Shown here: one piece after another, positions 17,656 through 25,481 of the stretch
Layout of the letters: every line of letters starts with the position of its first letter
Numbering within the stretch: the first letter of the stretch is position 1
NCBI GenBank assembly: GCA_910574935.1
Contig: CAJTCU010000005.1
Span: 29,581 to 93,580, forward strand
From: Oscillospiraceae bacterium
GTDB taxonomy: Bacteria; Bacillota; Clostridia; Oscillospirales; Acutalibacteraceae
Direction: 5' to 3'
DNA length: 64,000 bases
Translations under genes and position numbers: made by a program
Notes under the pieces: model-generated
Seen by the model: the letters and a program-made list of their open reading frames with translations, nothing else
Told to the model about the DNA's origin: nothing
Databases searched by the model: none

Positions 17656-18703
17656 AGTCAAAAAACTCCTTCGGTGATTTTGAGAGGTCAATGGGCGCAG
17701 TACACCCATGGCTATCATGGTTCTCCATAACTGTAGGATCAGTAGTACAGTAACATTCCTTGCAGTCATAACTACAATTCTTCCAACTCTTGTGTGAAGA
17801 AATATACGCGCGTATTATAGGGGCCAAAAGTGCAACGCGATTTTTTGAGCGGACGGCTCTGGCAGGGAACCTCAACTTCCTGCTGAACCAGGCCACCAGC
17901 TTCCCAAAGCGCGACTGCCCCACGTTCCCTTTGTGCGTATTCGTACCGAGAAAACGTATTTCCTCAAAAATGCGCACAACTTCCATCTGAGTTGGTAATG
18001 AAACCTCCGTACCTGTTGGGTACAATTTATTAAAAATGAGGCAGCCATATGAGCCGGGCAGACGGTATAGAGAAAAGGCATCCCCATGCTTCATTAGAAA
18101 TCTCCATACCTTCGTTTTCTCCCAGCCCCAGCGCTGTCCCAGGGTTTCCAATGTGAGATTAGTGCCGTACTTGCCGTGCTGTATTGTGGGCGCTAAAAAG
18201 GAGAACCCGTTATCCGGGTCCTCCCAAACTGTATGACACCATAGGTCGAGCCAGGCGTCTGTTTCTTCAAATTTGTAATGCCGTTCTACTAATCGCTCCG
18301 TGATGTTCCGAGGCAGGCAGAGGAAGCCGAAGCCGTCTGTGGTGTATACTGCACCGTTCATGCACTCCTTGCCGGAACACTTCACCACCCAGTCGGTGAT
18401 TTGGTAGGTCAGCTTCTTGGTCTCTTTGTCCAGCTCATAAGTCAGGTAGCCGAGCTGGGATAGCTTATCCAGCGTCTCCAGGGCCTTGGCGCGGCTCCTT
18501 ACGCCCAGAATACGCTTTAGGCCCACAACACCACCAGCCCACATCCCGGGCTCCACAGCGTTCTCGTAGCCGCAATAGGAGGCCACGCCCTTACGGAACG
18601 CCGCGCGGCTGGCGAGGCGCATCCAGGCGCCCATGAGGCCCTTGCCAGTGGGCAGGATGTTTCTGGGCAGCTTGACCCAGTTGTACTTTTGCAGGCATTT
18701 CAT
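17552..18703 (-). CDS. Winged-helix ICE protein, possibly replication or regulation
   Basis: The 383-residue protein starts at ATG 18703 with AAAGGAGGTCCCACC upstream. Two helix-turn-helix-like segments are visible: around residues 80-110 (SRAKALETLDKLSQLGYL) and 195-230 (TLETLGQRWGWEKTKVWRFL), the latter like the N-terminal winged helix of DnaD/phage replication organisers. A cysteine cluster near residue 320 (CSYDCKECYC) could bind zinc. No catalytic motif. It is the first gene of a two-gene unit with the ArpU-like protein. Function inferred only from domain style and location in an ICE. Confidence 0.55.
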   Translation of the reverse strand: MKCLQKYNWVKLPRNILPTGKGLMGAWMRLASRAAFRKGVASYCGYENAVEPGMWAGGVVGLKRILGVRSRAKALETLDKLSQLGYLTYELDKETKKLTYQITDWVVKCSGKECMNGAVYTTDGFGFLCLPRNITERLVERHYKFEETDAWLDLWCHTVWEDPDNGFSFLAPTIQHGKYGTNLTLETLGQRWGWEKTKVWRFLMKHGDAFSLYRLPGSYGCLIFNKLYPTGTEVSLPTQMEVVRIFEEIRFLGTNTHKGNVGQSRFGKLVAWFSRKLRFPARAVRSKNRVALLAPIIRAYISSHKSWKNCSYDCKECYCTTDPTVMENHDSHGCTAPIDLSKSPKEFFDYEGHEKIDIRAARGPNCGEVPSFHQSFDPAWDFG

Positions 18704-18791
18704 GGTGGGACCTCCTTTCAAAAAGCATAAAATAATGAGCGGTCTACCGAAAGACCGCCCACTTTAACAGAAAATATCTCAAAACGACTGA

Positions 18792-19109
18792 CTATCTGAC
18801 AGTAAGACGCTCCAGCAAAGAATGGTCGCTGTCAAGCAGGTAGAGCAGACGATTTGCGGCTCCCGAAGGCTCATTCCTTCCCGCCTCCCATGCCTCTACT
18901 GTTCTCGTTGATACCCCTATCGCCAGCGCCAGCCCGCTTTGCGTCAGATTGAGTTCTTTCCGGGTACGGACCACATCCTCCGCGCGGTACGCATGGATCG
19001 GCTCGGATGCCTTGACCTCAACTGCCCTTGCCCGGGAAGAATCCCCTTTGGCGAATGCGGCGGCGTCCTCCAGGCTGGAGATCAGTTCATCAAAATATTT
19101 CTTCTCCAA
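18792..19109 (-). CDS. HigA-like XRE antitoxin
   Basis: The 105-residue protein has a C-terminal HTH (TRKELNLTQSGLALAIGVSTRTVEAWEAGRNEPSG), the pattern of antitoxins that follow HigB/RelE-type toxins. It starts with TTG at 19109 shortly after GGAGGAA. The order toxin first, antitoxin second on the minus strand is the HigBA arrangement. It appears complete and should still repress its promoter, whereas the toxin upstream is frameshifted. Confidence 0.85.
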   Translation of the reverse strand: MEKKYFDELISSLEDAAAFAKGDSSRARAVEVKASEPIHAYRAEDVVRTRKELNLTQSGLALAIGVSTRTVEAWEAGRNEPSGAANRLLYLLDSDHSLLERLTVR

Positions 19110-19112
19110 TGT

Positions 19113-19443
19113 TCATTCCTCCTTGATAGATTCTATCAGCTTTCGTACTGCTTTCTGCTGCTCGGGCGACAGGTCGGTTTGGACATTTTTGGGGATAAGC
19201 CATTAGGAGATATATCCTCTCCTTAATGACCACATCGACATATATCACTCGACCGCCTCCGGATTTTCCCCGGCCGCCCAAAGGTATTCTGACTTTTCTG
19301 GCTCCGCCGGTGCCTTGGATAACATCACCGGCTCCCGGGTCCTCTATCAGCAAATTCTGGAGCATCAACAGTTCATCATCACCAAGGCCCATACGCGACC
19401 AGGATTGTTCAAATCCTTGAGTCATAACAAACGATCTGCTCAC
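19113..19443 (-). pseudogene. HigB/RelE-fold toxin with a frameshifted C-terminus
   Basis: The N-terminal 80 residues (MSRSFVMTQGFEQSW through RVIYVDVVIKERIYLLMAYP) fit HigB-like mRNA interferases that cleave ribosome-bound mRNA. One extra C in the CCCC run near 19190 changes the frame. Removing it restores YPKNVQTDLSPEQQKAVRKL...IKEE, ending at a TGA just before the antitoxin start. As it stands the protein reads through 38 foreign residues into the antitoxin gene, losing the last strand and helix. Probably inactive, leaving the antitoxin free-standing. Confidence 0.8.
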
Positions 19444-19713
19444 ATGTTTTCACCTCTTGTAGTCATTATATACTATTCAATCGTAGTTTGCAACAAAAAT
19501 ATCAATTGGGCAGCCTGCCAAATAAAAGCCTCTCTAAATCTCGATTATCTCTATTATCTCAATAGAATCGCGATATTATTGCAGATTACAGGCCAGAGAC
19601 AAAGGCTATAGGAAACGATTTGCTTTCCGTTTTTCTCCCGCAGGGAAAGGTATCTGCTGTGCGTTGGTCTTAAAAGTTTTCCCTTATTTTTTCCCTTACG
19701 GGGAGGTTTTTGG
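19444..19713. other. Non-coding gap upstream of HigBA
   Basis: An AT-rich 270-base stretch separates the divergent HigB remnant and the plus-strand ICE gene. It probably carries both promoters, but no box pair is clear enough to place. Nothing else is recognisable. Confidence 0.4.
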
Positions 19714-20172
19714 ATGGTACAAGAAGGTACTCATGGGACAAAATGTTCAACCGAAACACAATATGTGGTATTTTGCAATATCTCCCGACACATTAACATA
19801 GTGATATGGTCGGTTCGATTCCCGCCATCTCCACCAAACGTCAAGTATACGAACACCACGTCAAGAATCAGGTTGGCGGTGTATCGTAACGTGTTCGCCC
19901 TTATAGTCGAGATAGACGGCTATGAGGGCGAAACGCGTTTACAGACAAAACGCGCCACCTATAAGGACATCCAGGCATGGGTCAAGGAGCGGTATGGCCT
20001 CCATGTCAGCAATCTTGCCATATCCCAGACCAAGGAACTCTGCGGCCTTGCCAAGACGAAGTATAAGGGCTATGGAGATGCCGAAGGGCAGCCTGCCCCA
20101 AAGCTGGCCGCAAAGAAAGAGGCGGCTATCCGCGAGGCGTTCATTTGGTTCGGGTTGATAGAAAAGGAATAG
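19714..20172 (+). CDS. Small conserved ICE protein with uncertain start
   Basis: The C-terminal 95 or so residues are well formed: IDGYEGETRLQTKRATYKDI, then WVKERYGLHVSNLAISQTKE and a KYKGYGDAEG segment followed by KEAAIREAFIWFGL. This matches a common small ICE protein that is often mis-annotated as an RlmD-type rRNA methyltransferase; no methyltransferase motif is present. The first 45 codons run through the tRNA-end-like segment at 19811-19836 and have no protein character, so translation more likely begins at an internal GTG/TTG near 19873-19890. It looks like a DNA-binding helical protein fused by recombination to an attachment-site sequence. Confidence 0.5.
   Translation: MVQEGTHGTKCSTETQYVVFCNISRHINIVIWSVRFPPSPPNVKYTNTTSRIRLAVYRNVFALIVEIDGYEGETRLQTKRATYKDIQAWVKERYGLHVSNLAISQTKELCGLAKTKYKGYGDAEGQPAPKLAAKKEAAIREAFIWFGLIEKE
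19811..19836 (+). other. tRNA 3'-end-like segment (possible att remnant)
   Basis: CGGTTCGATTCCCGCC followed by ATCTCCACCA reads like the T-loop, T-stem and acceptor end of a tRNA including CCA. No D-arm, anticodon arm or matching 5' acceptor is found upstream, so this is not a tRNA gene. ICEs integrating at tRNA 3' ends leave exactly such a piece at one attachment site. Confidence 0.35.
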
Positions 20173-20351
20173 TGGAAAGAGGCCATCCTGGACTTGCTGC
20201 CGGGGTGGCTTTTTTGCATCTCCCGATGCCAAGGGTGGCGGGAAATGCCGCTGGCCCCGGCCAGCGAAAGGAGATGAGCAGCATGTTCTACCAGAAAGTC
20301 AACCGTCGTAGCCGGGAGGCCATGACCGGCTTCCTAGCCCGCCACTACCGC

Positions 20352-20482
20352 AATAGTAAACGCACTTGAAAATCGGTAATTGCCGATTTTCAAGCAGAGC
20401 GGCGCGGGCACACCCGTACCGCCAGGTTCCAAGGAGGTGATACCTCAGAGGTATCACCTCCTTGGAACTGTGTTAACTATAC
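20352..20482 (+). repeat. Branched three-hairpin repeat element, copy A
   Basis: ATAGTAAACGCA and TGTGTTAACTAT form the closing stem with one A-A mismatch. Inside are three hairpins: CTTGAAAATCGG/CCGATTTTCAAG, GCGG..CGGG/CCCG..CCGC, and a perfect 20-bp stem GTTCCAAGGAGGTGATACCT with its complement around CAG. Copy B (22259-22374) has the same architecture with changed but still pairing bases. It lies just upstream of the gene at 20489. Confidence 0.8.
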
Positions 20483-20488
20483 CACACC

Positions 20489-20968
20489 ATGAACTCCTGG
20501 AACCGCTCCACGTCCTATGCCAACGACGTCAAGGTGCCGAGCCTGGATATCCCCAGCGAGCTGCAAGACCTGGCCTATGACGTGGCTAGCGGCGAGGTGG
20601 AGGCTCCCGATTGGGACATATTCTTTGCCCGTACTGTCTCGGACTTTTACCAGCGCACCGGCTACCACATTGGCTTCAATGGCCGCAGCAGCGGTTACCT
20701 GGTACTGTACGAAGGCCAGGCCAACGAGGAGGGCGCCTACTCTGTCTACCCCGGCCGGTCCATCGACAGGTACGAGGATTTTTCAGACTGGGACATGTCC
20801 GGCTTTCGCCACAGGGTGGAACTGGTCCAGGACTTTGACCGCACCTGTGACCGGCTGCGGGAGGGCTTCATTTTCATGCTGGAGCACTACGCCCCCGGCG
20901 AGTACACGGAAGTCAAGGAGATACCCCACCGCGTCATGGAGCCAGCAGGCAAGGGCCTGTTGGCCTGA
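20489..20968 (+). CDS. Conserved ICE protein of unknown function
   Basis: The 159-residue soluble, acidic protein contains the segment FYQRTGYHIGFNGRSSGYLV, a recognisable block of an ICE-associated family whose role is unknown. Tryptophans, tyrosines and acidic residues suggest a small globular fold; there is no signal peptide or membrane helix. It starts at ATG 20489, nine bases after the branched repeat. The repeat's last hairpin contains the only AAGGAGG, so translation may depend on that hairpin opening. It is followed by a related-size gene at 20984. Confidence 0.6.
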   Translation: MNSWNRSTSYANDVKVPSLDIPSELQDLAYDVASGEVEAPDWDIFFARTVSDFYQRTGYHIGFNGRSSGYLVLYEGQANEEGAYSVYPGRSIDRYEDFSDWDMSGFRHRVELVQDFDRTCDRLREGFIFMLEHYAPGEYTEVKEIPHRVMEPAGKGLLA

Positions 20969-20983
20969 TGGAAGGAGGAAACT

Positions 20984-21457
20984 ATGCAGCCTATCCCGCA
21001 GATTCTTGTCCGCAATTTTGAGCGGTGCAGCCGCGTGCTTTGCACGGAATCCGGCACCCTGGACAACCTCAATATGTCCAGCATCTCCACCCGACTTATC
21101 CAGGACGTGGGCCGGTTTTGCGAGCGGTACGCCAGCGACTTCCTCATCAGCTGGGACGCCGTTCGGAAGCAGCTGGAATCCCGGCACATCACGGAGCCCT
21201 ATCACGCTGTGGAGCTTTTCGCCATCCGCCGCTCGGGTGTGGACCACAACAGCTTCTTCATGTCCCGCCTAAGAAACGACAGCCAGGGCGGCTTCTTCTG
21301 CTGCGAGCATGTCTACAGGAAGGTGCTGGCCCTGGGCGTGGAAATCCTGCCTGCCGAGTACCCGGATAGATTCCCCCGTGCCGCCTGCACGCTGAAAGAC
21401 TTAACAGACGAGTCCTGGCATATAGAAGCCGGAGACCTGGAAGAATCCGCGGCCTGA
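20984..21457 (+). CDS. Hypothetical ICE protein
   Basis: The 157-residue soluble protein has AAGGAGGAAACT upstream of the ATG, 15 bases after the preceding stop, so the two are co-transcribed. Alpha-helical N-terminal half (MSSISTRLIQDVGRFCERY); C-terminal half with aromatic strands (HNSFFMSRLRNDSQGGFFCC). Several cysteines but no clear metal motif. No family recognised. Appears intact. Confidence 0.6.
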   Translation: MQPIPQILVRNFERCSRVLCTESGTLDNLNMSSISTRLIQDVGRFCERYASDFLISWDAVRKQLESRHITEPYHAVELFAIRRSGVDHNSFFMSRLRNDSQGGFFCCEHVYRKVLALGVEILPAEYPDRFPRAACTLKDLTDESWHIEAGDLEESAA

Positions 21458-21547
21458 TGCAGCCAAAGCCCTTGCAAATCCTGCGAAAAAGGAATATACT
21501 ATTGGTAACGGAATTAGTTGTGACAGGCTCTAAAGGGAGGTATCAAA

Positions 21548-21775
21548 ATGAGCAATCGGGAACAGTGCATATCTGTAATCAACAGCATGGAGGAATGGCA
21601 GCTGCAGAGTGTTTTGGAGATGCTGCAAGCTGTGAAAGGCACGATGGATAAACTGGAATCGGGCGCTTTAGAAACCATGCGGCTTTTGTCAACTCCCGGG
21701 ATGGCGGAAAAGCTTACTATGGGCAAAGACACCCCACTCTCGGACTGTGTGCCGGAAAGCGAGGTTCACTGGTAG
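21548..21775 (+). CDS. Antitoxin partner of a YoeB/Txe-type toxin
   Basis: The 75-residue acidic protein has a helical N-terminal dimerisation part (MSNREQCISVINSMEEWQLQ) and a flexible C-terminus. The ATG follows AAAGGGAGGTATCAAA. Its stop overlaps the toxin start (GGTAGTG), the normal arrangement for antitoxin-toxin pairs. It is not an obvious Phd/YefM sequence, so the family is uncertain; identification relies on context. Confidence 0.65.
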   Translation: MSNREQCISVINSMEEWQLQSVLEMLQAVKGTMDKLESGALETMRLLSTPGMAEKLTMGKDTPLSDCVPESEVHW

Positions 21776-22042
21776 TGTACGAGATTGTCTACACTAAAAT
21801 GGCGGTAAAAGATATCTCTAAGTTGAAAGCAGCCCATTTGGATAAAAAAGCCAAAAGCCTGATTGAGGTTATCCGCAACAATCCCTATGAAACCCTGCCA
21901 GACTACGAAAAGCTTGTAGGGGATTTGCAGGGCTTGTATTCCCGCAGAATCAACCAACAGCACCGGCTTGTTTATCGAAGTTTTGGAAGACAAGCGAATT
22001 GTGAAGATAGTTTCTTTATGGTCGCACTATGAGCGGCTGTAA
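21775..22042 (+). pseudogene. YoeB/Txe-like RelE-fold toxin, frameshifted before the active site
   Basis: The frame MYEIVYTKMAVKDISKLKAA to GLYSRRINQQHRLVY is typical of YoeB/Txe endoribonucleases, which cleave mRNA in the ribosomal A site. One extra C near 21976 (TATCGAAG instead of TATGAAG) shifts the frame. Removing it restores EVLEDKRIVKIVSLWSHYERL ending at TAA 22040-22042, including the C-terminal His-Tyr pair used in catalysis by this family. In its present form the protein lacks that tail and should be harmless. GTG start overlapping the antitoxin stop. Confidence 0.85.
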
Positions 22043-22048
22043 GAGAAT

Positions 22049-22088
22049 AGGCGGCAGTTTCAGCAGACCGGCCGCCTGCCTTTTTTCG
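22049..22088 (+). terminator. Intrinsic terminator after the toxin-antitoxin pair
   Basis: AGGCGGCAG and the complementary CCGCCTGCC region form a GC-rich stem followed by TTTTTTCG. Confidence 0.6.
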
Positions 22089-22180
22089 TGGCAACTTGTT
22101 TTATATGTTAGGGTGGTTAGGCTCAAATACAAACCCCTAAAATATTGCAAAAAGCTTGGATAAAACACAGATAAAGAATA

Positions 22181-22213
22181 GAAAGAGCGTCTGGCGACAG
22201 GCGCTTTTCTTTA
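22181..22213 (+). terminator. Second intrinsic terminator
   Basis: AGCGTCTG and CAGGCGCT pair around GCGA, followed by TTTCTTT. The stretch 22089-22258 is otherwise non-coding. Confidence 0.6.
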
Positions 22214-22258
22214 TGCCCGCCGCATCGTCCCGATGCCGGAGCGGCTATGCTGTAATCT

Positions 22259-22374
22259 TATAGTAAACACACTTGAAAATCAGTAAATCCCGATTTTCAA
22301 GCAGAGCGGCGCGGGTACACCCGTGCCGCTAAGTCCAAAAGAGGTGTTACCGCTTTTGGACTGCGTTAACTATA
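22259..22374 (+). repeat. Branched three-hairpin repeat element, copy B
   Basis: Same plan as copy A: closing stem TATAGTAAACACA/TGCGTTAACTATA, hairpin CTTGAAAATC/GATTTTCAAG, hairpin GCGG..CGGG/CCCG..CCGC, and a third hairpin AGTCCAAAAG/CTTTTGGACT. The third stem differs from copy A in both arms yet still pairs. It ends just before a ribosome binding site (GAAAGGAG). Confidence 0.8.
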
Positions 22375-22394
22375 CTTGAAAGGAGTGTGCCGCC

Positions 22395-22772
22395 ATCCAT
22401 CCAATATCTTTATGGGGCCGGCTGCAAAACCTGGGGGAACTGGGCTGCGCCGACCCTGCCATACTGCCCAAAATCCTCCAAACCAGGGGGAACACCCCCG
22501 CCTCCTATTTTTTCCCCAAGGCGGAGCAGTGGGAGCGGATGCAGCGGATTCTCGGCCTGGCTCCGGCCTATGACCCTTCTCAACAACTGCCACCATTGCC
22601 TGTACTTGGGCGGCCAAGACGTGGAAACCGCCCGGTACAGGGGGGGCAAGGCCAACCGCAGCGTGGGCACCATGCTATCTATGCCCCTGGATTCCGCGTG
22701 GCTGTTCGCCCGGGGGGAGCAGGCGAGGCTCACCAAGAAATTCGACCTATACGGCCACCGGCGATACCATGA
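22395..22772 (+). pseudogene. Small ICE protein lacking a start codon
   Basis: After GAAAGGAGTGTGCCGCC the frame begins with ATC (IHPISLWGRLQNLGELGCA to FFPKAEQWERMQRILGLAPA), a sequence type found upstream of the large helicase/methylase-like gene in Clostridia ICEs. The initiation codon appears mutated from ATG to ATC. After about residue 60 the frame becomes arginine/glycine/proline-rich and overlaps the next gene out of frame, so a frameshift or natural stop loss is likely. Probably not translated efficiently. Confidence 0.5.
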
Positions 22773-22863
22773 GCGCCGGGACTGCGAGAAGGCCGGGGAA
22801 AAGGAGGCCCAGCTATGCCCCCTGCCTATGATTCACTCCGCGCCCTCAGCCGCCAGACCATGA
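22570..22863 (+). CDS. Small cysteine-containing ICE protein
   Basis: The 97-residue frame from ATG 22570 (MTLLNNCHHCLYLGGQDVET) has an N-terminal CxxC, an RGGKANRSVG segment and a charged C-terminal helix. It resembles short proteins located just before the ICE helicase-like gene. The last 16 codons overlap the start of that gene. There is no strong ribosome binding site, and translation may be coupled to the upstream frame. Function unknown. Confidence 0.5.
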   Translation: MTLLNNCHHCLYLGGQDVETARYRGGKANRSVGTMLSMPLDSAWLFARGEQARLTKKFDLYGHRRYHERRDCEKAGEKEAQLCPLPMIHSAPSAARP

Positions 22864-23264
22864 AGGGGCTGCTGAACGTGCCGGGCTGGCAGAAGTTCCT
22901 CGCCTTTGCCAGCCGGAGCTTTAAGCTGCCGTTCCCAGCCCAGGTGCTGGCCTATGCCCAGCGCCCGGACGCTTCCGCCCTGATGAAATCCAGCGAATGG
23001 GATGTCTACAGGCGGCCCGTCAAGAAAGGCAGCCAGGGCGTCCCTGTGCCGGAGGGCGGCGGGAAGAAACTGGTATATTACTACGACATAGCCGATACCA
23101 GAGAAACAGATGAGTCTAAGCCTGTCCCGCTCTGGCACGTCCGGCCAGAACATCAAAAGGGGATAGTCAAGGCTATGGAATCTTACCTGGGCCAGCTGGA
23201 GGACGCCTCTGGCTTTGCCGAAACCCTGCTTGCCGCTGCCCGGAAGGCCACCGCATACACGATA
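22815..23264 (+). pseudogene. N-terminal fragment of a large ICE helicase/antirestriction-type protein
   Basis: AAAAGGAGGCCCAGCT precedes the ATG. The 150 residues (MPPAYDSLRALSRQTMKGLL, FASRSFKLPFPAQVLAYAQR, WDVYRRPVKKGSQGV, LWHVRPEHQ) match the N-terminus of the very large proteins of Clostridia ICEs that continue into SNF2-helicase or DNA-methylase domains (LtrC-like). Here the frame runs into a dispersed repeat at 23265 and ends in nonsense shortly after, and none of the downstream domains is present. It is a truncated remnant. Confidence 0.75.
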
Positions 23265-23490
23265 GGCAACACCGCACAAAGACCGGCCTACGTGTCTCGC
23301 CTGCCGGCTCGGTCGGCTCGGAACGGTCCCCCCTGGGGACCCTCGCCCTTTGCACAGGATTTGCTTGCACTTTTTCCGCCATAGCTGCTTTGCGGCTATG
23401 GCGCACCAGCTTTCCCTTGCCAGAATCGCAAGACCATAAATGGTCTGATTGACGGCGCAACTCGTGCACAATCTTTGTGCGGTGTTGCCT
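23265..23490 (+). repeat. Dispersed repeat family 2, copy 1 (226 bp)
   Basis: Inverted termini GGCAACACCGCACAAAG and CTTTGTGCGGTGTTGCC. The interior shares blocks with the copies at 35.25 and 46.28 kb (for example TTTGCTTGCACTTTTTCC and the TTGACG...GCGCAA region). It abuts the truncated helicase-like gene, with no clear target duplication. Confidence 0.8.
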
Positions 23491-23570
23491 TAATACGGGG
23501 CGCCTGCCAAAAGCAGACGCTCCTTTTTTTATGCTCAACATGCCCGGTTGCGTCTATTTCCCACAAAACA

Positions 23571-23604
23571 GAAAAAGGCCCAGGGGGGAACCTGTGCCTT
23601 TTTG
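23571..23604. terminator. Bidirectional terminator-like hairpin
   Basis: AAAAAGGCCCAGG and CCTGTGCCTTTTT pair almost completely around GGGGAA, giving A- and T-runs on both sides. Confidence 0.6.
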
Positions 23605-24040
23605 TATTTCTCTCTTGCATTCCGGCCGCGAAAGCGCTACAATGAAGCTACCAAGATAAATAAAGGGCAGGTCTGAGGGGATTGCCGTCCCCTCAGGACC
23701 CTATGCAGGAGAGTACACCTCCTACACAGAAACCTCATGGTTTCGCCAACCCTATTATACTGAATCCCCGGGTGATTTGCAAGCAATAATTTTGTCTGGT
23801 GGGGACGTGGGATAGGGCTGTGTTTTGCATACGATTTGTGCGGTGTAGGTAATAAGCCTGCGCCGCTTTTTTGTTTGTCTTGGGCGGAAAATCCCAAGAA
23901 AAAGCGGGGCCCTTGTGGGGGCCTCGCTGGGAATACCGCTCTATGACATTTTCTGGCCGGAGGTGGCTTCTAACACCACGCCATCTTCCCCATCGGGGCG
24001 GTGCTTTGAATCATTTTATGAAAGGAAACGGTAGCACACC
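23605..24040. other. Non-coding stretch before the SLH gene
   Basis: About 430 bases without a convincing gene. It holds a strong hairpin near 23672-23700 (CTGAGGGGA/TCCCCTCAG) and GC-rich palindromic pieces around 23900-24000. It probably includes the promoter and leader of the SLH gene, but no clear -35/-10 pair was placed. Confidence 0.4.
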
Positions 24041-25411
24041 ATGAAAAAATCCACTCGCCTGATGGCTATTCTGTTAGCCATCATCACTGTCCTGTCTGTC
24101 CTTCCTATGTCCGCGCTCGCGGCAAACGCCAGCTTCACCGATGTGCCTGAGAACGCCTGGTTCTACGAGCCTGTCACCTACATGGCCGAGAACGGCTATA
24201 TGTCCGGCACCGGCGGCAAGTTCAGCCCCAACCAGACCACTACCCGCGCCATGTTCGTCACGGTCCTGGGCCGTATCGCGGGCGTCGACCAGAACCAGTA
24301 CAAGAACACCTGCACCTTCCGCGACGTGAAGAAGGACTGGGCCGAGCCTTACATTGCCTGGGCCGCGGAGAACAAGATTGTCAACGGCCTTGGCGACAAC
24401 AAATTCGGCCCCAACAACTACGTCACCCGCGAGCAGGCCGCCCTTATTCTGTTCAACTATCTCAAGAGAGACTACACGCTGACGGTAAGCGACGAGTTTC
24501 TGAACAAGGCGCCTGACAAGGCCAACGTCAGCTCCTGGGCCCTCGAGGCTATGAAGTGGGCCACCAGCGCGGCCCTGATGCGCGGCGACGGGGGCGGCAC
24601 CCTGCGCCCCAGATACTCCGCCACCCGCGCCGAGATTGCTACCATTTTCAAGCGCTTTATCGAGATTAAAGACGACCTGGAGGCCAATAAGCCTGACACA
24701 CCCCTGGGCTGCGACCATGTGTGGGAGACGACTGAGACTGCTATGGTTGATGTTGTTGTGCATGAGGATGAAGAAAACTGGGTCTATATGAAAGATGTAG
24801 ACTCCATGTCGATTTGTAACGGTAGTGGAATGGACACATATCAATGGTACGTAGACAATCGCGACAATTACAAAACTGCGGCTGATGCCAGTGAGGCACT
24901 CAGCCTTCTTGGTGATGAAACTGGTTGCCCTTGCCATCATGGTGCAACTAATAACTTTCATAATCTTGACCAAGTCGCACCTATTATTGAAACAAAGACC
25001 TATGCCGCAGAACTCCCCGTCATGAAAAAATGCACCCTTTGTGGCACCACTAAACCTTGGTCCACCAATAACATTTCCAACAGAGACATCTGGATAGAAC
25101 ACACCAAGGAAGTTGTTGTTCGCGAGGCATGGGATGAGGAGCTTTATATTGACGAAGACAGCGAAAAATTTGATGAGTATGGTAATGCGACATTTGTACC
25201 CGCTGGCTCTCTAATTGATACCATTCATCATCCTCGTTATATCAACAATGAAGTCGAATACCTTGAGAATATTAACACTGGCGAGAAAATCTATGTTACA
25301 GTATCTAGTTGTAAACACCCAGCATTTGAATATGTTAGTTCATCTAGTTACAGACTTCGTTGCGTTAATTGCCCAGTGCTCCAACCATCCGTAAACGAAC
25401 TTTTCCAATAG
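24041..25411 (+). CDS. Secreted SLH-domain surface protein
   Basis: The 456-residue protein has a signal peptide (MKKSTRLMAILLAIITVLSV, cleavage after SALAA near residue 28). It is followed by three S-layer homology repeats (about 30-90, 93-150, 160-215; motifs FTDVPENAWFYE and FRDVKKDWAEPYI) that bind secondary cell-wall polysaccharide. The C-terminal 240 residues are unlike any family I recognise and are rich in acidic residues, with scattered Cys pairs (CPCHH, CTLC, CVNC) and several CDH/CKH motifs that could coordinate metal. The SLH part is GC-rich and the C-terminal part is clearly AT-richer, suggesting that two sequences of different origin were joined. GAAAGGAAACGG precedes the ATG. 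Confidence 0.85.
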   Translation: MKKSTRLMAILLAIITVLSVLPMSALAANASFTDVPENAWFYEPVTYMAENGYMSGTGGKFSPNQTTTRAMFVTVLGRIAGVDQNQYKNTCTFRDVKKDWAEPYIAWAAENKIVNGLGDNKFGPNNYVTREQAALILFNYLKRDYTLTVSDEFLNKAPDKANVSSWALEAMKWATSAALMRGDGGGTLRPRYSATRAEIATIFKRFIEIKDDLEANKPDTPLGCDHVWETTETAMVDVVVHEDEENWVYMKDVDSMSICNGSGMDTYQWYVDNRDNYKTAADASEALSLLGDETGCPCHHGATNNFHNLDQVAPIIETKTYAAELPVMKKCTLCGTTKPWSTNNISNRDIWIEHTKEVVVREAWDEELYIDEDSEKFDEYGNATFVPAGSLIDTIHHPRYINNEVEYLENINTGEKIYVTVSSCKHPAFEYVSSSSYRLRCVNCPVLQPSVNELFQ

Positions 25412-25443
25412 CATTTAATATTCATGGTATATATCGCCCTTCC

Positions 25444-25481
25444 AACTGCACTCTGCTATAAAGCGGAGTGCAGTTATTTTT
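25444..25481 (+). terminator. Terminator of the SLH gene
   Basis: AACTGCACTC and GAGTGCAGTT form a perfect stem around TGCTATAAAGCG (itself partly paired), followed by ATTTTTAT. Confidence 0.8.

Noticed and set aside
19811-19836. Functional tRNA gene
   Set aside because: Only the T-arm/acceptor-like 3' part is present; no cloverleaf can be formed.
19714-20172. RlmD/RumA-type 23S rRNA methyltransferase
   Set aside because: No SAM-binding or catalytic cysteine motif; only a short helical protein commonly mislabelled this way in ICEs.
24074-25102. Long antisense frame opposite the SLH gene
   Set aside because: The sense strand has signal peptide and SLH motifs; the antisense product has no recognisable features.
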